Assembly: GCA_023150095.1 (NCBI GenBank)
Contig: JAKLLO010000002.1
Coordinates: forward strand, 21,699-85,698
Reading direction: 5' to 3'
DNA length: 64,000 nt
From: Zoogloea sp.
GTDB lineage: Bacteria; Pseudomonadota; Gammaproteobacteria; Burkholderiales; Rhodocyclaceae
Part shown: positions 8,515 to 17,169 of the stretch, piece by piece
Layout of the letters: every line of letters starts with the position of its first letter
Position numbering within the stretch: position 1 is the first letter of the stretch
Program-made: the position numbers and the translations under genes
The notes under the pieces: model-generated
What the model was told of the DNA's origin: nothing
Seen by the model: only the letters and a program-made list of their open reading frames with translations
Databases searched by the model: none

Positions 8515-9375
8515 TCAGGCCGCCGCCTGGGGCCGGCGCGGCTTGGGCAGCGGCAGGCAGTGGGCCGCCGGACGGCCCAGCAGATGGCCCTGCAGCCAGT
8601 CCACGCCGGCCTCCCGGGCCACGTCGCGCTGCAACGGGTTCTCGATGCACTGGCACACCACGCCCATTCCGAGGCGGCGGATCTCGGCGCTGAGTTCGGT
8701 CATCACGCGCTTGGCGAGGCTCAGGTGGCCGGCGTGGCCGATCAGGCTGCGGTCGAGCTTCACCACATCCGGCGCCAGCTGCTCCAGCCTTTCCAGATCC
8801 GAGGTATGCCGCCCGAAGTTGTCGATGGCCACCCGGTAGCCCCGCTCGCGGTATTCGGCGATGGCGACGGCGAGCGGCGCGACAGGCTCGAAGCCGTCGT
8901 CGGTGAGTTCGAGGATCACCCGATCCGGGGTCAGCCCGCAGCGGGCCAGCACCGTCTCGAACACGTGGCCGTGGTGGTCGCGCACCACACGGATCAGCTG
9001 CGGATGGACGTTGAGGGCCAGGAAGCCGCCGTGCTGCTCCCGCTCCAGCAAAAAATTGAGGGCGTGCAGGGTGCGCGCCATGCGATCCAGGTGCACCAGC
9101 TCGTCATCGTCCCGGGCATCCAGGAAGACCGCGTGGGCCGGTGCCGCCTGCGCGCCTGCGCCCACCACGCACAGGTGCGCCTCGTGCCCCGCCGGCTGCT
9201 GGCCGATGCGCTCGACAACCGGCTGAAAGCGCGTCCCGAACACCCGCCCGCCGAAGAACATGCGCACCTGCCCATCGACGAACCGGAAGCCCTCATCCTC
9301 GCCGCCGCGGACGAGCCGGTTGCGCTTGTTGAAGTAATGGACGAGTTCGGTAAGGGGCACGATGGTCTCCGGCAT
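8515..9375 (-). CDS. Degenerate EAL-domain protein, probably catalytically inactive
   Basis: About 286 aa with an EAL fold typical of cyclic-di-GMP phosphodiesterases, but with altered signature residues. The EAL motif reads EAH (GHEAHLCV), the DDFG loop reads DNFGRHTS, and the AEGVE-type segment reads CQCIEN. Kept features include ALNVHPQL, ILELTDD, VVKLDRSLI and WLQGHLLGRP. This suggests a binding or regulatory role rather than c-di-GMP hydrolysis. Start ATG 9375 is preferred; ATG 9447 in the same frame is possible and neither has a strong ribosome site. The 21-bp repeat array lies upstream. Confidence 0.8.
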   Translation of the reverse strand: MPETIVPLTELVHYFNKRNRLVRGGEDEGFRFVDGQVRMFFGGRVFGTRFQPVVERIGQQPAGHEAHLCVVGAGAQAAPAHAVFLDARDDDELVHLDRMARTLHALNFLLEREQHGGFLALNVHPQLIRVVRDHHGHVFETVLARCGLTPDRVILELTDDGFEPVAPLAVAIAEYRERGYRVAIDNFGRHTSDLERLEQLAPDVVKLDRSLIGHAGHLSLAKRVMTELSAEIRRLGMGVVCQCIENPLQRDVAREAGVDWLQGHLLGRPAAHCLPLPKPRRPQAAA

Positions 9376-9558
9376 GCTGATTGGATGGCGTCTGAAGCAG
9401 GGCGCCAGCTTCGCACGGTAGCGCGTTGCTCCGGGCGGGCGAACCATGAATTTAAGAAAAACTTATTACAAATCTACGATCTGCGTGCAGCCCGGCGCAA
9501 ATAAAACGCCCGCGCCGGGTAGCCCGAGGGTAGCGCGGCCAAGGCCCGGGCGTGGCGC
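9376..9558. other. Region upstream of the EAL gene
   Basis: Short A+T-rich stretch (9448-9480) followed by G/C-rich imperfect palindromes (9500-9555). It presumably holds the promoter of the minus-strand EAL gene, but no convincing -35/-10 pair was found. Confidence 0.4.
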
Positions 9559-9832
9559 ACGAAAGTCAGACATGCGATCTCGCAAGTTTTACTTGGGACG
9601 TTCCAGCTAATACTTGCGCGCTTCCAGGTTGGATTTGGGAGGTTCCAGCCCGGACTTGGGCCATCCCAAGTCGGACATTCGTTTTTTCAAAGCCAGGCTT
9701 CGGATGGCCCAAGTCTGACTTACGCGCGCCCAGGCAAAACCTGCAAAGCCCCAAGTCCGATTTAGAACCTTTCAAGTATTTGTTGAGCGATTTCAAGTCG
9801 GCGCTTCGCAGGCCAAGCGCCGACATCGACCT
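9559..9832. repeat. Array 1: about 13 tandem degenerate 21-bp palindromic units
   Basis: Units start at 9559, 9580, 9601, 9622, 9643, 9664 and 9685 (22 bp), then 9707, 9728, 9749, 9770, 9791 and 9812, each 21 bp with one single-base slip. Examples are TTCCAGCCCGGACTTGGGCC, TCCCAAGTCGGACATTCG and GCCCAAGTCTGACTTACG. The shared core approximates the dyad CAAGTC-N-GACTTG. There are no unique spacers, which excludes a CRISPR. The array fills the gap between the mltA stop codon (9832-9834) and the EAL gene and is visibly poorer in G+C than its flanks. Function unknown. Confidence 0.85.
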
Positions 9833-11091
9833 CAGCGCGGCACCTGATCCCGCGGGTAGAGCACCCACATCTCGCCCTTCTGGCGCATCCGGCCGGCCTG
9901 GGCGCCGGCTTCGGCGCCGAAGCCCCAATAAAAGTCACCGCGCACGCCGCCCTTGATCGCGGTGCCGGTGTCCTGGGCCAACATCAGGCGGCGCAGGGGC
10001 TGGGTGCTGTTGGGCTGGGTGGTGGACAGGAACACCGGCGCCCCCAGCGGAATGCTGCGCGGGTCCACCGCCAGGCTGCGCCCGTCGGTGAGGGGCTGGC
10101 CCAGGGCGCCCACCGGCCCGCCGCCGTGGTTGGCCACCTCGCGGAAGAACACGTAGCTCGGGTTGGCGTTGAGCATCTCCTGCAGGCGGCCGGGGTTGGC
10201 CCGCGCCCAGTTCTTGATGCCGTCCATCGAGGCTTGATCGATGCGCAGCTCGCCCTTGTCGGCCAGCCAGCGGCCGATGGACTGATAGGGATGGCCGTTG
10301 GTGTCGGCGTAGGCGATGCGCACGATGTTGCCATCGGGCAGCTTCACCCGGCCCGAGCCCTGCACCTGCAGGAAGAACAGATCCACCGCGTCGTCGGCAT
10401 ACAGGATGGCCTTGGCGGCGAACTTGTCGGCCATCCGCGCCACCTCGGCGCGGGAGTAATAGGGCACCACCTTCTTGCCCACCAGCCGGCCGCGCAGGCG
10501 CTGGCCCTTGAGGTCGGGCAACACCTCGCCCAGATCGATGGACAGCAGGTCGTCCGGCACGCCCAGCACCGGCCAGTTGTAGGCCCCGCCCTTGTGGCGG
10601 CTGCCGTTGATGAGGGGCTCGTAGTAGCCGGTGATGAGGCCTTCCTTGGTGCCGTCCGGGTTGCTCACCCGCCACGGCGTGAAGCGCGACTCGAAGAAGC
10701 TGCGCACCGCCGAGGCACCCGGCCGCTCGCCCATCCCGCGGGCCGCCTCGCACACCGACGCCCACACCGCCTGCCGGCCAACGGCCCGGCACGAGGCCAG
10801 GAAGGCCGGCCAGGCCTCGTCGATGGCATCGCCACTCCAGCCCGGCAGATCGGCCCACCCGGCCGGCTGCAGCGGGCGCGCCAGGGGCTGGGGCGCCGGC
10901 GCGCCGCCGGTGGCCGCCGGTGGCGTGACGGCAGGGGGCGGGGTGGGATGCGCGGGCTGGACCACCGGCGCAGACGGCCCGCTCACCGGACGCGGCGCGC
11001 CGGCACACGCCGCCAGCAGCAGCGCGGCGCAGGTGGCAGAAAGACGGGACAAGGCAGGAGAAGCGGGAATGGAGCGGAAGGGGTGGAACAT
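9832..11091 (-). CDS. mltA: Membrane-bound lytic murein transglycosylase A (MltA)
   Basis: Outer-membrane lipoprotein of 419 aa that cleaves the MurNAc-GlcNAc bond of peptidoglycan to give 1,6-anhydroMurNAc. A signal peptide ends in the lipobox LLLAAC (Cys near 29). A Pro/Ala-rich linker follows, then the MltA barrel (FFESRFTPW, GYYEPLINGS) and the C-terminal 3D domain with the conserved Asp in LAQDTGTAIKGGVRGDFYWG. ATG 11091 (MFHPFRS) precedes the signal peptide directly, so the longer upstream frame was dropped. Divergent from the gene at 11177. Confidence 0.94.
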   Translation of the reverse strand: MFHPFRSIPASPALSRLSATCAALLLAACAGAPRPVSGPSAPVVQPAHPTPPPAVTPPAATGGAPAPQPLARPLQPAGWADLPGWSGDAIDEAWPAFLASCRAVGRQAVWASVCEAARGMGERPGASAVRSFFESRFTPWRVSNPDGTKEGLITGYYEPLINGSRHKGGAYNWPVLGVPDDLLSIDLGEVLPDLKGQRLRGRLVGKKVVPYYSRAEVARMADKFAAKAILYADDAVDLFFLQVQGSGRVKLPDGNIVRIAYADTNGHPYQSIGRWLADKGELRIDQASMDGIKNWARANPGRLQEMLNANPSYVFFREVANHGGGPVGALGQPLTDGRSLAVDPRSIPLGAPVFLSTTQPNSTQPLRRLMLAQDTGTAIKGGVRGDFYWGFGAEAGAQAGRMRQKGEMWVLYPRDQVPR

Positions 11092-11176
11092 GGATGGGGT
11101 ACACTCGCGGCTGGCAATCTTTACCCGCCCGAGTATAACCACCGGCCCGCCTCGCCGGGCCCGCAAAGGACGCGCC

Positions 11177-11287
11177 ATGTGGCTGATTGGCCTCGAACTC
11201 GGCCTTGCCGCCGTGCTGCTCGCCATCGTTGCCCTGGCCCTGCGCAGCCCGCACAAGAACGACACGGATGACACCCCCGATGACTGA
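11177..11287 (+). CDS. Small single-pass membrane protein (36 aa)
   Basis: MWLIGLELGLAAVLLAIVAL is a membrane segment, followed by a short polar, acidic tail ending in DDTPDD. AAAGGA lies about 7 bases before ATG 11177, and the end overlaps the start of the next gene by 8 bases (ATGACTGA), both arguing that it is translated. It is too short to place in a family. Probably co-expressed with the ATPase downstream. Confidence 0.6.
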   Translation: MWLIGLELGLAAVLLAIVALALRSPHKNDTDDTPDD

Positions 11288-12143
11288 CCTCAACCAGTTC
11301 CTCTCCCGCGCCGAGCGCCTGCTCGAACGCCTCGAACGCTTCCTCCCCGCCGACGCCGCGCCGCCCGACTGGAGCGCCTCCACCGCCTTCCGCTGGCGTA
11401 ACCGCAACAACGCCAAGGCCCTGGTGCCGGTGCCGCGCCCCCACCAGATCCGTCTCGACGACCTGCAGGACATCGAGGAGAAGAAGGCGCGCATCGTCGC
11501 CAACACCCGCCAGTTCCTGGCCGGCAAGCGCGCCAACAACGTGCTGCTCACGGGCGCCCGGGGCACCGGCAAGTCGTCGCTGGTGAAGGCCCTGCTCAAC
11601 GAATTCGCCGGCGCCGGGCTGCGCCTCATCGAGGTGGACAAGGACGACCTGATCGACCTGCCCGACATCGTCGAGCTGGTGCAGGACCGCCCGGAGCGCT
11701 TCATCCTGTTCACCGACGACCTCTCCTTCGAGGACGGCGAGCCGGCCTACAAGGCCCTCAAGAGCGTCCTCGACGGCTCGCTGGCCGCGGTGCCCGACAA
11801 CGTGCTGATCTACGCCACCTCCAACCGTCGCCACCTGATGCCCGAGTACTTCTCGGAGAACGCCGCCACCAAGCACGTGGACGGCGAAGTGCATCCGGCC
11901 GAAGCGGTCGAGGAGAAGATCTCCCTCTCGGAGCGCTTCGGGCTGTGGATCTCCTTCTACCCCTTCAGCCAGGACGAGTACCTCGCGGTGGTCAATCACT
12001 GGCTGGGCGAGTTCGGCGTGCCGGCGGATGCCATCCCCACCGCCCGCGGCGACGCACTGCAATGGGCGCTGCTGCGCGGCTCCCGCAGCGGCCGCGTGGC
12101 CTGGCAGTTCGCCCGCGACTACGCCGGGCACTTTGAATCATGA
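11280..12143 (+). CDS. DUF815-family AAA ATP-binding protein
   Basis: 287 aa. Walker A is GARGTGKSS (about residues 95-103), Walker B-like FILFTDDLSF, and a sensor-like IYATSNRRHLMPEYF. The whole arrangement matches the DUF815 AAA+ family, whose cellular role is not well defined. Start ATG 11280 overlaps the small upstream gene. The end overlaps the Nudix gene as ATGA, so three genes appear to form one translationally coupled unit. Confidence 0.88.
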   Translation: MTDLNQFLSRAERLLERLERFLPADAAPPDWSASTAFRWRNRNNAKALVPVPRPHQIRLDDLQDIEEKKARIVANTRQFLAGKRANNVLLTGARGTGKSSLVKALLNEFAGAGLRLIEVDKDDLIDLPDIVELVQDRPERFILFTDDLSFEDGEPAYKALKSVLDGSLAAVPDNVLIYATSNRRHLMPEYFSENAATKHVDGEVHPAEAVEEKISLSERFGLWISFYPFSQDEYLAVVNHWLGEFGVPADAIPTARGDALQWALLRGSRSGRVAWQFARDYAGHFES

Positions 12144-13087
12144 GCAAGCCCCAACGCAAGATCGTCCACGTGGCGGCGGCCGTCATCACCCGCCCGGACG
12201 GCAGCTTTCTCCTCGGCCAGCGCGCGCCGGACACCTTCTACCCCGGCTACTGGGAGTTTCCCGGCGGCAAGGTCGAGCCCGGCGAAACGCCCCGCGACGC
12301 GCTCGTCCGCGAGCTGGACGAAGAGCTGGGCATGAAGGTGGACGTGGCCTGGCCGTGGATCGTCCGCGAGCACGAGTACGAGCACGCCCACGTGAGCCTG
12401 CACTTCTTCGAAGTGCCCGCCTGGCACGGCGAGATCGACGACAAGGTGCACTCGGCACTGGCCTGGCAGCGTGCCGACGCGATGGACGTCGGCCCGATGC
12501 TCCCCGCCAACGGCCCGATCCTGAAGGCCCTGCGCCTGCCCCGCACGATGGGCATCACCCACGCCGCGGAGATCGGCATCGACGCCCAGCTGGCGCAGCT
12601 CGACGCGGCGCTGGCCGGCGGCCTGAAGCTGGTGCAGATCCGCGAGTTGGCGCTGCCGGATTCGGAAAGGGAAACCTTCGCCCCCGCGGTGGTGGAGCGC
12701 TGCCACGCCGCCGGCGCGCTGGCCGTCGTCAATGAAGATGCAGCGCTGGCCCGGGCCATCGGCGCCGACGGCGTGCATCTGCCCTCCCGCCGGCTCGCCG
12801 AGATCGACACCCGGCCGGATTTCGAATGGGTCGGCGCGTCCTGCCACGATCGTTCGGAACTCGAAAAAGCCGCCGCGCTGGGCCTCGACTACGCGCTCCT
12901 CGGCGCAGTCAAGCCGACCCACAGCCATCCCGGACAGGCCGGCCTCGGCTGGGAAGCGTTCGGCAAATTCGTGGAACGGCTGCCGCTCCCGGTGTTCGCC
13001 CTGGGCGGGCTGGCCGCCGGCGATCTGACCGAAGCCAAGGCCGCCGGCGCCCACGGCATCGCGGGCATCCGGGCGATCTGGGGGTAA
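12140..13087 (+). CDS. Nudix hydrolase (MutT-like) fused to a thiamine-phosphate-synthase-like domain
   Basis: 315 aa, two domains. Residues 1-135 are a Nudix hydrolase: the box runs from GGKVEPGET to RELDEELGM, as in 8-oxo-dGTP-cleaving MutT. Residues about 140-315 resemble the TIM barrel of ThiE/TenI: KLVQIRE, AVVNEDAALA, GADGVHLPSR, GASCH, LLGAVKPTHSHPG and FALGGLA. This fusion occurs in several proteobacteria; the second domain's activity is not established. It probably sanitises oxidised nucleotides. Overlaps the previous gene (ATGA) and ends at a bidirectional terminator. Confidence 0.9.
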   Translation: MSKPQRKIVHVAAAVITRPDGSFLLGQRAPDTFYPGYWEFPGGKVEPGETPRDALVRELDEELGMKVDVAWPWIVREHEYEHAHVSLHFFEVPAWHGEIDDKVHSALAWQRADAMDVGPMLPANGPILKALRLPRTMGITHAAEIGIDAQLAQLDAALAGGLKLVQIRELALPDSERETFAPAVVERCHAAGALAVVNEDAALARAIGADGVHLPSRRLAEIDTRPDFEWVGASCHDRSELEKAAALGLDYALLGAVKPTHSHPGQAGLGWEAFGKFVERLPLPVFALGGLAAGDLTEAKAAGAHGIAGIRAIWG

Positions 13088-13090
13088 ACG

Positions 13091-13120
13091 AAAAACCGGC
13101 CGCTCAGTGCGGCCGGTTGA
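13091..13120. terminator. Bidirectional terminator between the Nudix-fusion gene and yacG
   Basis: AACCGGCCGC-TCAGT-GCGGCCGGTT makes a 10-bp stem flanked by an A run on its left. It serves the convergent genes; the yacG stop codon (13104-13106) lies inside the hairpin. Confidence 0.75.
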
Positions 13121-13307
13121 GGGGATCGGCGTCGTTGTCGAGGGGCGTCTCGCCCGCCACCCGATACTGATCGGTCGCCCACGCGCCCAGGTCGATCAGG
13201 CGGCAACGATCCGAGCAGAACGGCCGCCACTTGTTCTCCGGCACCCACTCGACGTCGGTGCGGCAGGTCGGGCACTTGACCACGCGGGGTTTGCTGGGCG
13301 AGGTCAT
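13104..13307 (-). CDS. yacG: DNA gyrase inhibitor / zinc-binding protein YacG
   Basis: 67 aa. Small zinc protein with the four-cysteine pattern CPTC ... [12 protein letters not shown] (C-x2-C and C-x3-C), characteristic of YacG, which in E. coli binds GyrB and inhibits gyrase. ATG 13307 overlaps the zapD stop (ATGA), and coaE-zapD-yacG order is common in proteobacteria. An acidic C-terminal tail is present. Confidence 0.92.
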   Translation of the reverse strand: MTSPSKPRVVKCPTCRTDVEWVPENKWRPFCSDRCRLIDLGAWATDQYRVAGETPLDNDADPLNRPH

Positions 13308-14062
13308 CAGAGATTGCAGAAAGTCAGCTCGAAGGGCACGTCGATATCCACCTGACCGGGGCGGGTCACGGTTTCGGCGTGCATCAGGCGGATGTTGAGG
13401 GCGTACTTGTTGGCGCTGGTTTCGGGCACGCACATGGCGCTGCCGTGCAGGCGGATGCGGATCATCTGCACCGTGCGCCCGCCCATGGTCTGCTGGAAGG
13501 CGCCGCGGTGGGCCACCTGGGATTCGGGCCGGCCACTGGCGCGCAGCAGGCGCAGCACGATGGCGAGGCCGTCACGGATCGGCAGCAGGGGCTGGACCCA
13601 CGACATCAGATCACGCCGACGCAGTTCGACTTCGCGGTTGAGCCAGTGGTGGTAGGACGGCAGATCGAACTCGCAGGCGCCGCCGGGAATCGCCGCGCGG
13701 CTGCGGATGTTCATCAGCCATTCGTTCTCGCGCAGATACTGGCCGGTCTTGCCGGCCATGGCGAGGAGCGAGGCGGAGGCCTGCTCGATCTCGTAGAGGG
13801 CGCCGGAGAGGGCTTCCTCGGAAATCTGGGGATTGTTGCGGAAGGACAGGAGGATCTGGCGCTGCCGTTCGAGCTCCTGCACCAGATCGACCTTGAGATC
13901 GGCGCGGCAGGCGACTTCGAGGATCTCGAACAGGGTGACGAGGGCCACATGGTGTTCGAGCGAGCCTTCGGCACGCACGAAATGCATGACCTTCTCGAAA
14001 AGGTCTTCCAGCCTCAACAGCGTGCGGATCCTCTCGTTGAGCGGATATTCGTAAGTAATCAC
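13307..14062 (-). CDS. zapD: Cell division protein ZapD
   Basis: 251 aa, DUF1342 family. ZapD bundles FtsZ filaments and stabilises the Z ring. The N-terminus ([21 protein letters not shown]) and the C-terminal all-beta part ([17 protein letters not shown] ... DVPFELTFC) match the family, with a helical coil between. It lies between coaE and yacG, overlapping yacG by 4 bases. Start ATG 14062. Confidence 0.94.
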   Translation of the reverse strand: MITYEYPLNERIRTLLRLEDLFEKVMHFVRAEGSLEHHVALVTLFEILEVACRADLKVDLVQELERQRQILLSFRNNPQISEEALSGALYEIEQASASLLAMAGKTGQYLRENEWLMNIRSRAAIPGGACEFDLPSYHHWLNREVELRRRDLMSWVQPLLPIRDGLAIVLRLLRASGRPESQVAHRGAFQQTMGGRTVQMIRIRLHGSAMCVPETSANKYALNIRLMHAETVTRPGQVDIDVPFELTFCNL

Positions 14063-14116
14063 GCGCGCGCCTGGATAAGGTATGGAAAATTGACGGTCAG
14101 ACCGGCGCGAATCATA

Positions 14117-14740
14117 TCACAGGCACTTCACCCGCGCCGCGCGGGCCAGGTAGTCCTCGTGCAGGCGTGCAACCTGGGCACGCAGGGCGTCCAGGCCGCC
14201 GGCGTTATCGACCACATCGTCGGCAGCGGCCAGGCGGGCTGCGCGGGTGGCCTGGGCAGCCATGATCGCCCGCACCTGATGGGCGTCGAGCCCGCTGCGG
14301 CTCATCACCCGCGCCACCTGGACGTCCTCGGGGCAATCGACGACACACAGGCGCGCCACACGCTCGCGGTAAGTGCCGGATTCGATCAGCAGCGGCACCG
14401 CCAGGATCACGTAGGGGGCGGTGGCGGCCAGGCACTGCCGCTCGCTCTCGTCGCGGATCATCGGGTGCAGGATGGCCTCGAGGCGCTTGCGGGCGGCCGG
14501 GTCTTCAAAGGCCAGCGCGCGCATCGCCGGGCGATTTAGGGCGCCGTTGTCGGCCACCACCCCGGCGCCGAAGGCGGCCTCGATGGCCGGCATCGCAGCA
14601 CCGTGGGGCGCAGTGAGCTGGTGGGCGATGAGATCGGTATCGACAATGGCCGCGCCGAAATCACGGAAAAGATCGGCCGCGGCGCTCTTGCCGCTTCCGA
14701 TGCCACCGGTCAGGCCCACCACAAAAGGCCGCAAGGTCAT
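14117..14740 (-). CDS. coaE: Dephospho-CoA kinase
   Basis: 207 aa. Last step of coenzyme A synthesis: ATP-dependent phosphorylation of the ribose 3'-OH of dephospho-CoA. P-loop [17 protein letters not shown] at the N-terminus, conserved DTDLIAHQL, and HPMIRDE in the middle. ATG 14740 was chosen over 14749 because it overlaps the upstream stop (ATGA) and puts the P-loop at the usual distance from the N-terminus. Upstream of zapD-yacG in one minus-strand unit. Confidence 0.95.
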   Translation of the reverse strand: MTLRPFVVGLTGGIGSGKSAAADLFRDFGAAIVDTDLIAHQLTAPHGAAMPAIEAAFGAGVVADNGALNRPAMRALAFEDPAARKRLEAILHPMIRDESERQCLAATAPYVILAVPLLIESGTYRERVARLCVVDCPEDVQVARVMSRSGLDAHQVRAIMAAQATRAARLAAADDVVDNAGGLDALRAQVARLHEDYLARAARVKCL

Positions 14741-15471
14741 GGAGCACATTCGAGACGATTGGCGCCCTGGAGCCGCTCGGAAAGATCGCTCGCCAGGGTG
14801 GCGAGGCTGTCGGACGGGCCACGCACCTCGACCCGCAGCACGCTGGCGCCGCGGCTGGCGATCTGGGCGCTGCGCACGCCCTTTTCACGCAGCAGGTTAA
14901 GATGACGGCCGGCGGCCTGCTCGTTCTTGAAGAGGCCGAGGGAGATCGCGAACTGGTTGGGGCCGGCGTCCTGGACGATGAAGAGATCTTCGATGCCCAG
15001 CCGGCGGAGCTCGGCCGCCTTGCGGTCGGCGCCCTCCTTGTTGCCCTGGCTGGGGATATGCACCCACCAGGAACTGGCGCCGACGCCGCGGCTCTCGGAC
15101 AGTTTGAAGCCCGCGCCGGTCTTGGCGACCCGCGCCGACAGCTCGGCCGCCTGATCGGCGCTGAGCCCGCTGAACGCCACACAGGCCGGCGGTGCAGTGT
15201 CGGCGGCCCGGGCAGGCTTCGCCGGGACGGGTTCAGGGGCGGGTGCCGATTCGGCCGGGGCAGGAACGGCTTCCGGCACAGCGGCGGCAACCGGCGCGGA
15301 CACCGCCGGCGGCAACTCCGCCACAAGCCGCAGCCGCTCGGGGTTGAGCTGGTTGCTCAGACGCTCCGGCTCGCCGCCGGACGCACCCGAGCCGAGCCCG
15401 CCTTTCCAGACGGCCAGCGCCAGCAGGTTGGCGACGAGGAGGATAAGGACAGCTACACGTAAAGTACCCAT
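14737..15471 (-). CDS. SPOR-domain membrane protein
   Basis: 244 aa. One N-terminal membrane helix (about residues 5-22, [17 protein letters not shown]), a Pro/Ala-rich linker (about 50-95), and a C-terminal SPOR-like domain (about residues 130-215: [23 protein letters not shown] ... [15 protein letters not shown]). SPOR domains bind denuded septal peptidoglycan, so a periplasmic division or wall role is likely. A second small helical region follows. Coupled to coaE by ATGA. No specific gene name can be given. Confidence 0.85.
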   Translation of the reverse strand: MGTLRVAVLILLVANLLALAVWKGGLGSGASGGEPERLSNQLNPERLRLVAELPPAVSAPVAAAVPEAVPAPAESAPAPEPVPAKPARAADTAPPACVAFSGLSADQAAELSARVAKTGAGFKLSESRGVGASSWWVHIPSQGNKEGADRKAAELRRLGIEDLFIVQDAGPNQFAISLGLFKNEQAAGRHLNLLREKGVRSAQIASRGASVLRVEVRGPSDSLATLASDLSERLQGANRLECAP

Positions 15472-15544
15472 GGCCGCAAGACTAACCCATCACAGTCAAC
15501 GGGAAAAGGCACCGAATGCCCTGCAGGCGCGGAGACGCGCGTCG

Positions 15545-16264
15545 TTACAATTCTTGACGCATATGCGCCAGGCCTTCAAGGACAAGGTTCTCGACGAGAC
15601 GCAGCGGGCATTCGAGATGCGGCGCCAGGTTGCCCGCGGCCCCACCATTGAGCAGGCACAGCGCGCCCTCCTCCGCCGCCGCCAGCCGGAACATCCGCTC
15701 GATGGCGCCCACCTGGGCATGCAGACAGCCGGTGACGATGGCGTCCGCGGTGCGCCGCGGCGTGGTCTCGAAGCGCCCGTCGGCAAAAGGCAGCTGGGCG
15801 GTATCGCGGGCGAGGGACATGCGCATCAGGTCGAGCCCCGGCAGGATCACTCCGCCCTGGAAAACCCCGGCGCCGTCGAGCAGGTCGGCCGTGGTGGCGG
15901 TGCCGGAGGTGACCACCAGCGCCGCCTTGCCGTGGAGCGCCCGGGCACCGACGAGGGCCGCCCAGCGGTCCGCGCCCAGCCTGGCGGGGTCGAGATAGGC
16001 GTTGCGCACGCCAAAGCCTTCGGCCTGCGGCCTGATCCATTCGGGCTCCAGCCCGCGCTCGGCCAGCATCGCGCCAAGCCGGCCACCGACGGTGGCGCCG
16101 GCCACGTTGGCGCCGAGCATCCGCCGCACCGGCCCCAACCCCGTCAGCACATCAGCAAAGCCATCCAGCGCCGACAACAGCACCGCGCCCTGACCGAGCC
16201 AGCGATCACCGTCGCGCAGCCCCCATTTGAGGCGGGTGTTGCCCACATCGAGAAGCAGATCCAT
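15545..16264 (-). CDS. coaX: Type III pantothenate kinase
   Basis: 239 aa. First step of CoA synthesis, ATP + pantothenate, by the ASKHA-fold CoaX enzyme. Motifs: DVGNTRLKWG (phosphate 1), the conserved GADRWAALVGAR, and VTSGTATTADLLDGAGVFQGGVILPG with the metal-site region. ATG 16264 overlaps the birA stop (ATGA); a GTG one codon earlier is the alternative. birA-coaX is a standard betaproteobacterial pair. The genome therefore places two CoA enzymes (coaX, coaE) near each other. Confidence 0.95.
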   Translation of the reverse strand: MDLLLDVGNTRLKWGLRDGDRWLGQGAVLLSALDGFADVLTGLGPVRRMLGANVAGATVGGRLGAMLAERGLEPEWIRPQAEGFGVRNAYLDPARLGADRWAALVGARALHGKAALVVTSGTATTADLLDGAGVFQGGVILPGLDLMRMSLARDTAQLPFADGRFETTPRRTADAIVTGCLHAQVGAIERMFRLAAAEEGALCLLNGGAAGNLAPHLECPLRLVENLVLEGLAHMRQEL

Positions 16265-17067
16265 CACGCCAGCCTCAGGGAGACTTCACCGGACAGCACC
16301 CGACGGCGGCCCTCCGACGTATCGAGGAGCAGCGCGCCGTCGTCATCGACCCCGGCGCAGGTGCCGGCGAGTTCCTGCGCCTCGCCGAGGATGCGCACCG
16401 GCAGGTCGGCGAAGGCGTTGCGCTGCTGCCACGCGGCGCGCAGGGCCGGAAAGCCGGCGGCGGCGTAGAGATCGAGGAAATGATGGAGCTGCGCCAGCAG
16501 CAACCCGAGCAACCGGTTGGGTCCCGGCGGCGACGCCAGACAGGCGGCCAGATCGGTGACGCCGGTGGCGGATTCCACCTGAGCGTCGGCAGGCAAGCGC
16601 AGGTTGAGGCCGATGCCGATCACCGCCGCCGGCGGCCGGCCGCGGGACGAGGACAGCTCGACCAGGATGCCAGCGAGCTTCCTGCCGTGGATGAGGACGT
16701 CGTTGGGCCACTTGAGCTGCACGCCCTCGACGCCGAGCACTTCCAGCGTGCGCGCCACCGCGAGGCCGACCACTAGCGACAGCCCGGCCGGCATGTGGGG
16801 CGCCGGCGTGAACTGCCAGCGCAGCGAGAAGGTCAGCCCGGCACCCGGCCACGACAGCCAGCTGCGGCCACGCCGCCCGCGCCCCGCGATCTGCCGATCC
16901 GCCGCCAGCACCGCGATCCGCCCGTCGTCGTCGGCCGGCGTTTCCATCAGCCGGCTGTTGGTGGAATCGCACTCCGGCACCACCACCAGCGAAAACTGCC
17001 CGGCAAGCTCGCCCAGCACGGCCGCCACCGCCCCTGCGTCGAGGGCCTCGAAATCGGAATGGCTCAA
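16264..17067 (-). CDS. birA: Biotin-[acetyl-CoA-carboxylase] ligase (short BirA)
   Basis: 267 aa. Attaches biotin to the carrier protein of acetyl-CoA carboxylase through biotinoyl-AMP. Catalytic motifs: ECDSTNSRL, the biotin/AMP loop GRGRRGRSWLSWPG, and KWPNDVLIHGRKLAGILVE. The N-terminal winged helix that makes E. coli BirA a repressor is absent, so this is a monofunctional ligase. Start ATG 17067; stop overlaps coaX. Confidence 0.93.
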   Translation of the reverse strand: MSHSDFEALDAGAVAAVLGELAGQFSLVVVPECDSTNSRLMETPADDDGRIAVLAADRQIAGRGRRGRSWLSWPGAGLTFSLRWQFTPAPHMPAGLSLVVGLAVARTLEVLGVEGVQLKWPNDVLIHGRKLAGILVELSSSRGRPPAAVIGIGLNLRLPADAQVESATGVTDLAACLASPPGPNRLLGLLLAQLHHFLDLYAAAGFPALRAAWQQRNAFADLPVRILGEAQELAGTCAGVDDDGALLLDTSEGRRRVLSGEVSLRLA

Positions 17068-17169
17068 GAAGGATTACCTGATCGTTGAAACGAGTCGGTA
17101 ATTATGGCGGACAGGGGCGGGAATTGGGGAGCCTGAGGCTTTCAAACCGCCCCAGAGAACCTCCGGACC

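Noticed and set aside
9559-9832. CRISPR array
   Set aside because: The 21-bp units are contiguous and degenerate with no unique spacers, and no cas genes are near.
9566-9928. Minus-strand frame through array 1 reading as a heptad-repeat peptide
   Set aside because: Openness follows from the 21-bp period being divisible by three; it overlaps mltA in another frame and has no start signal. Kept only as an alternative explanation of the array.
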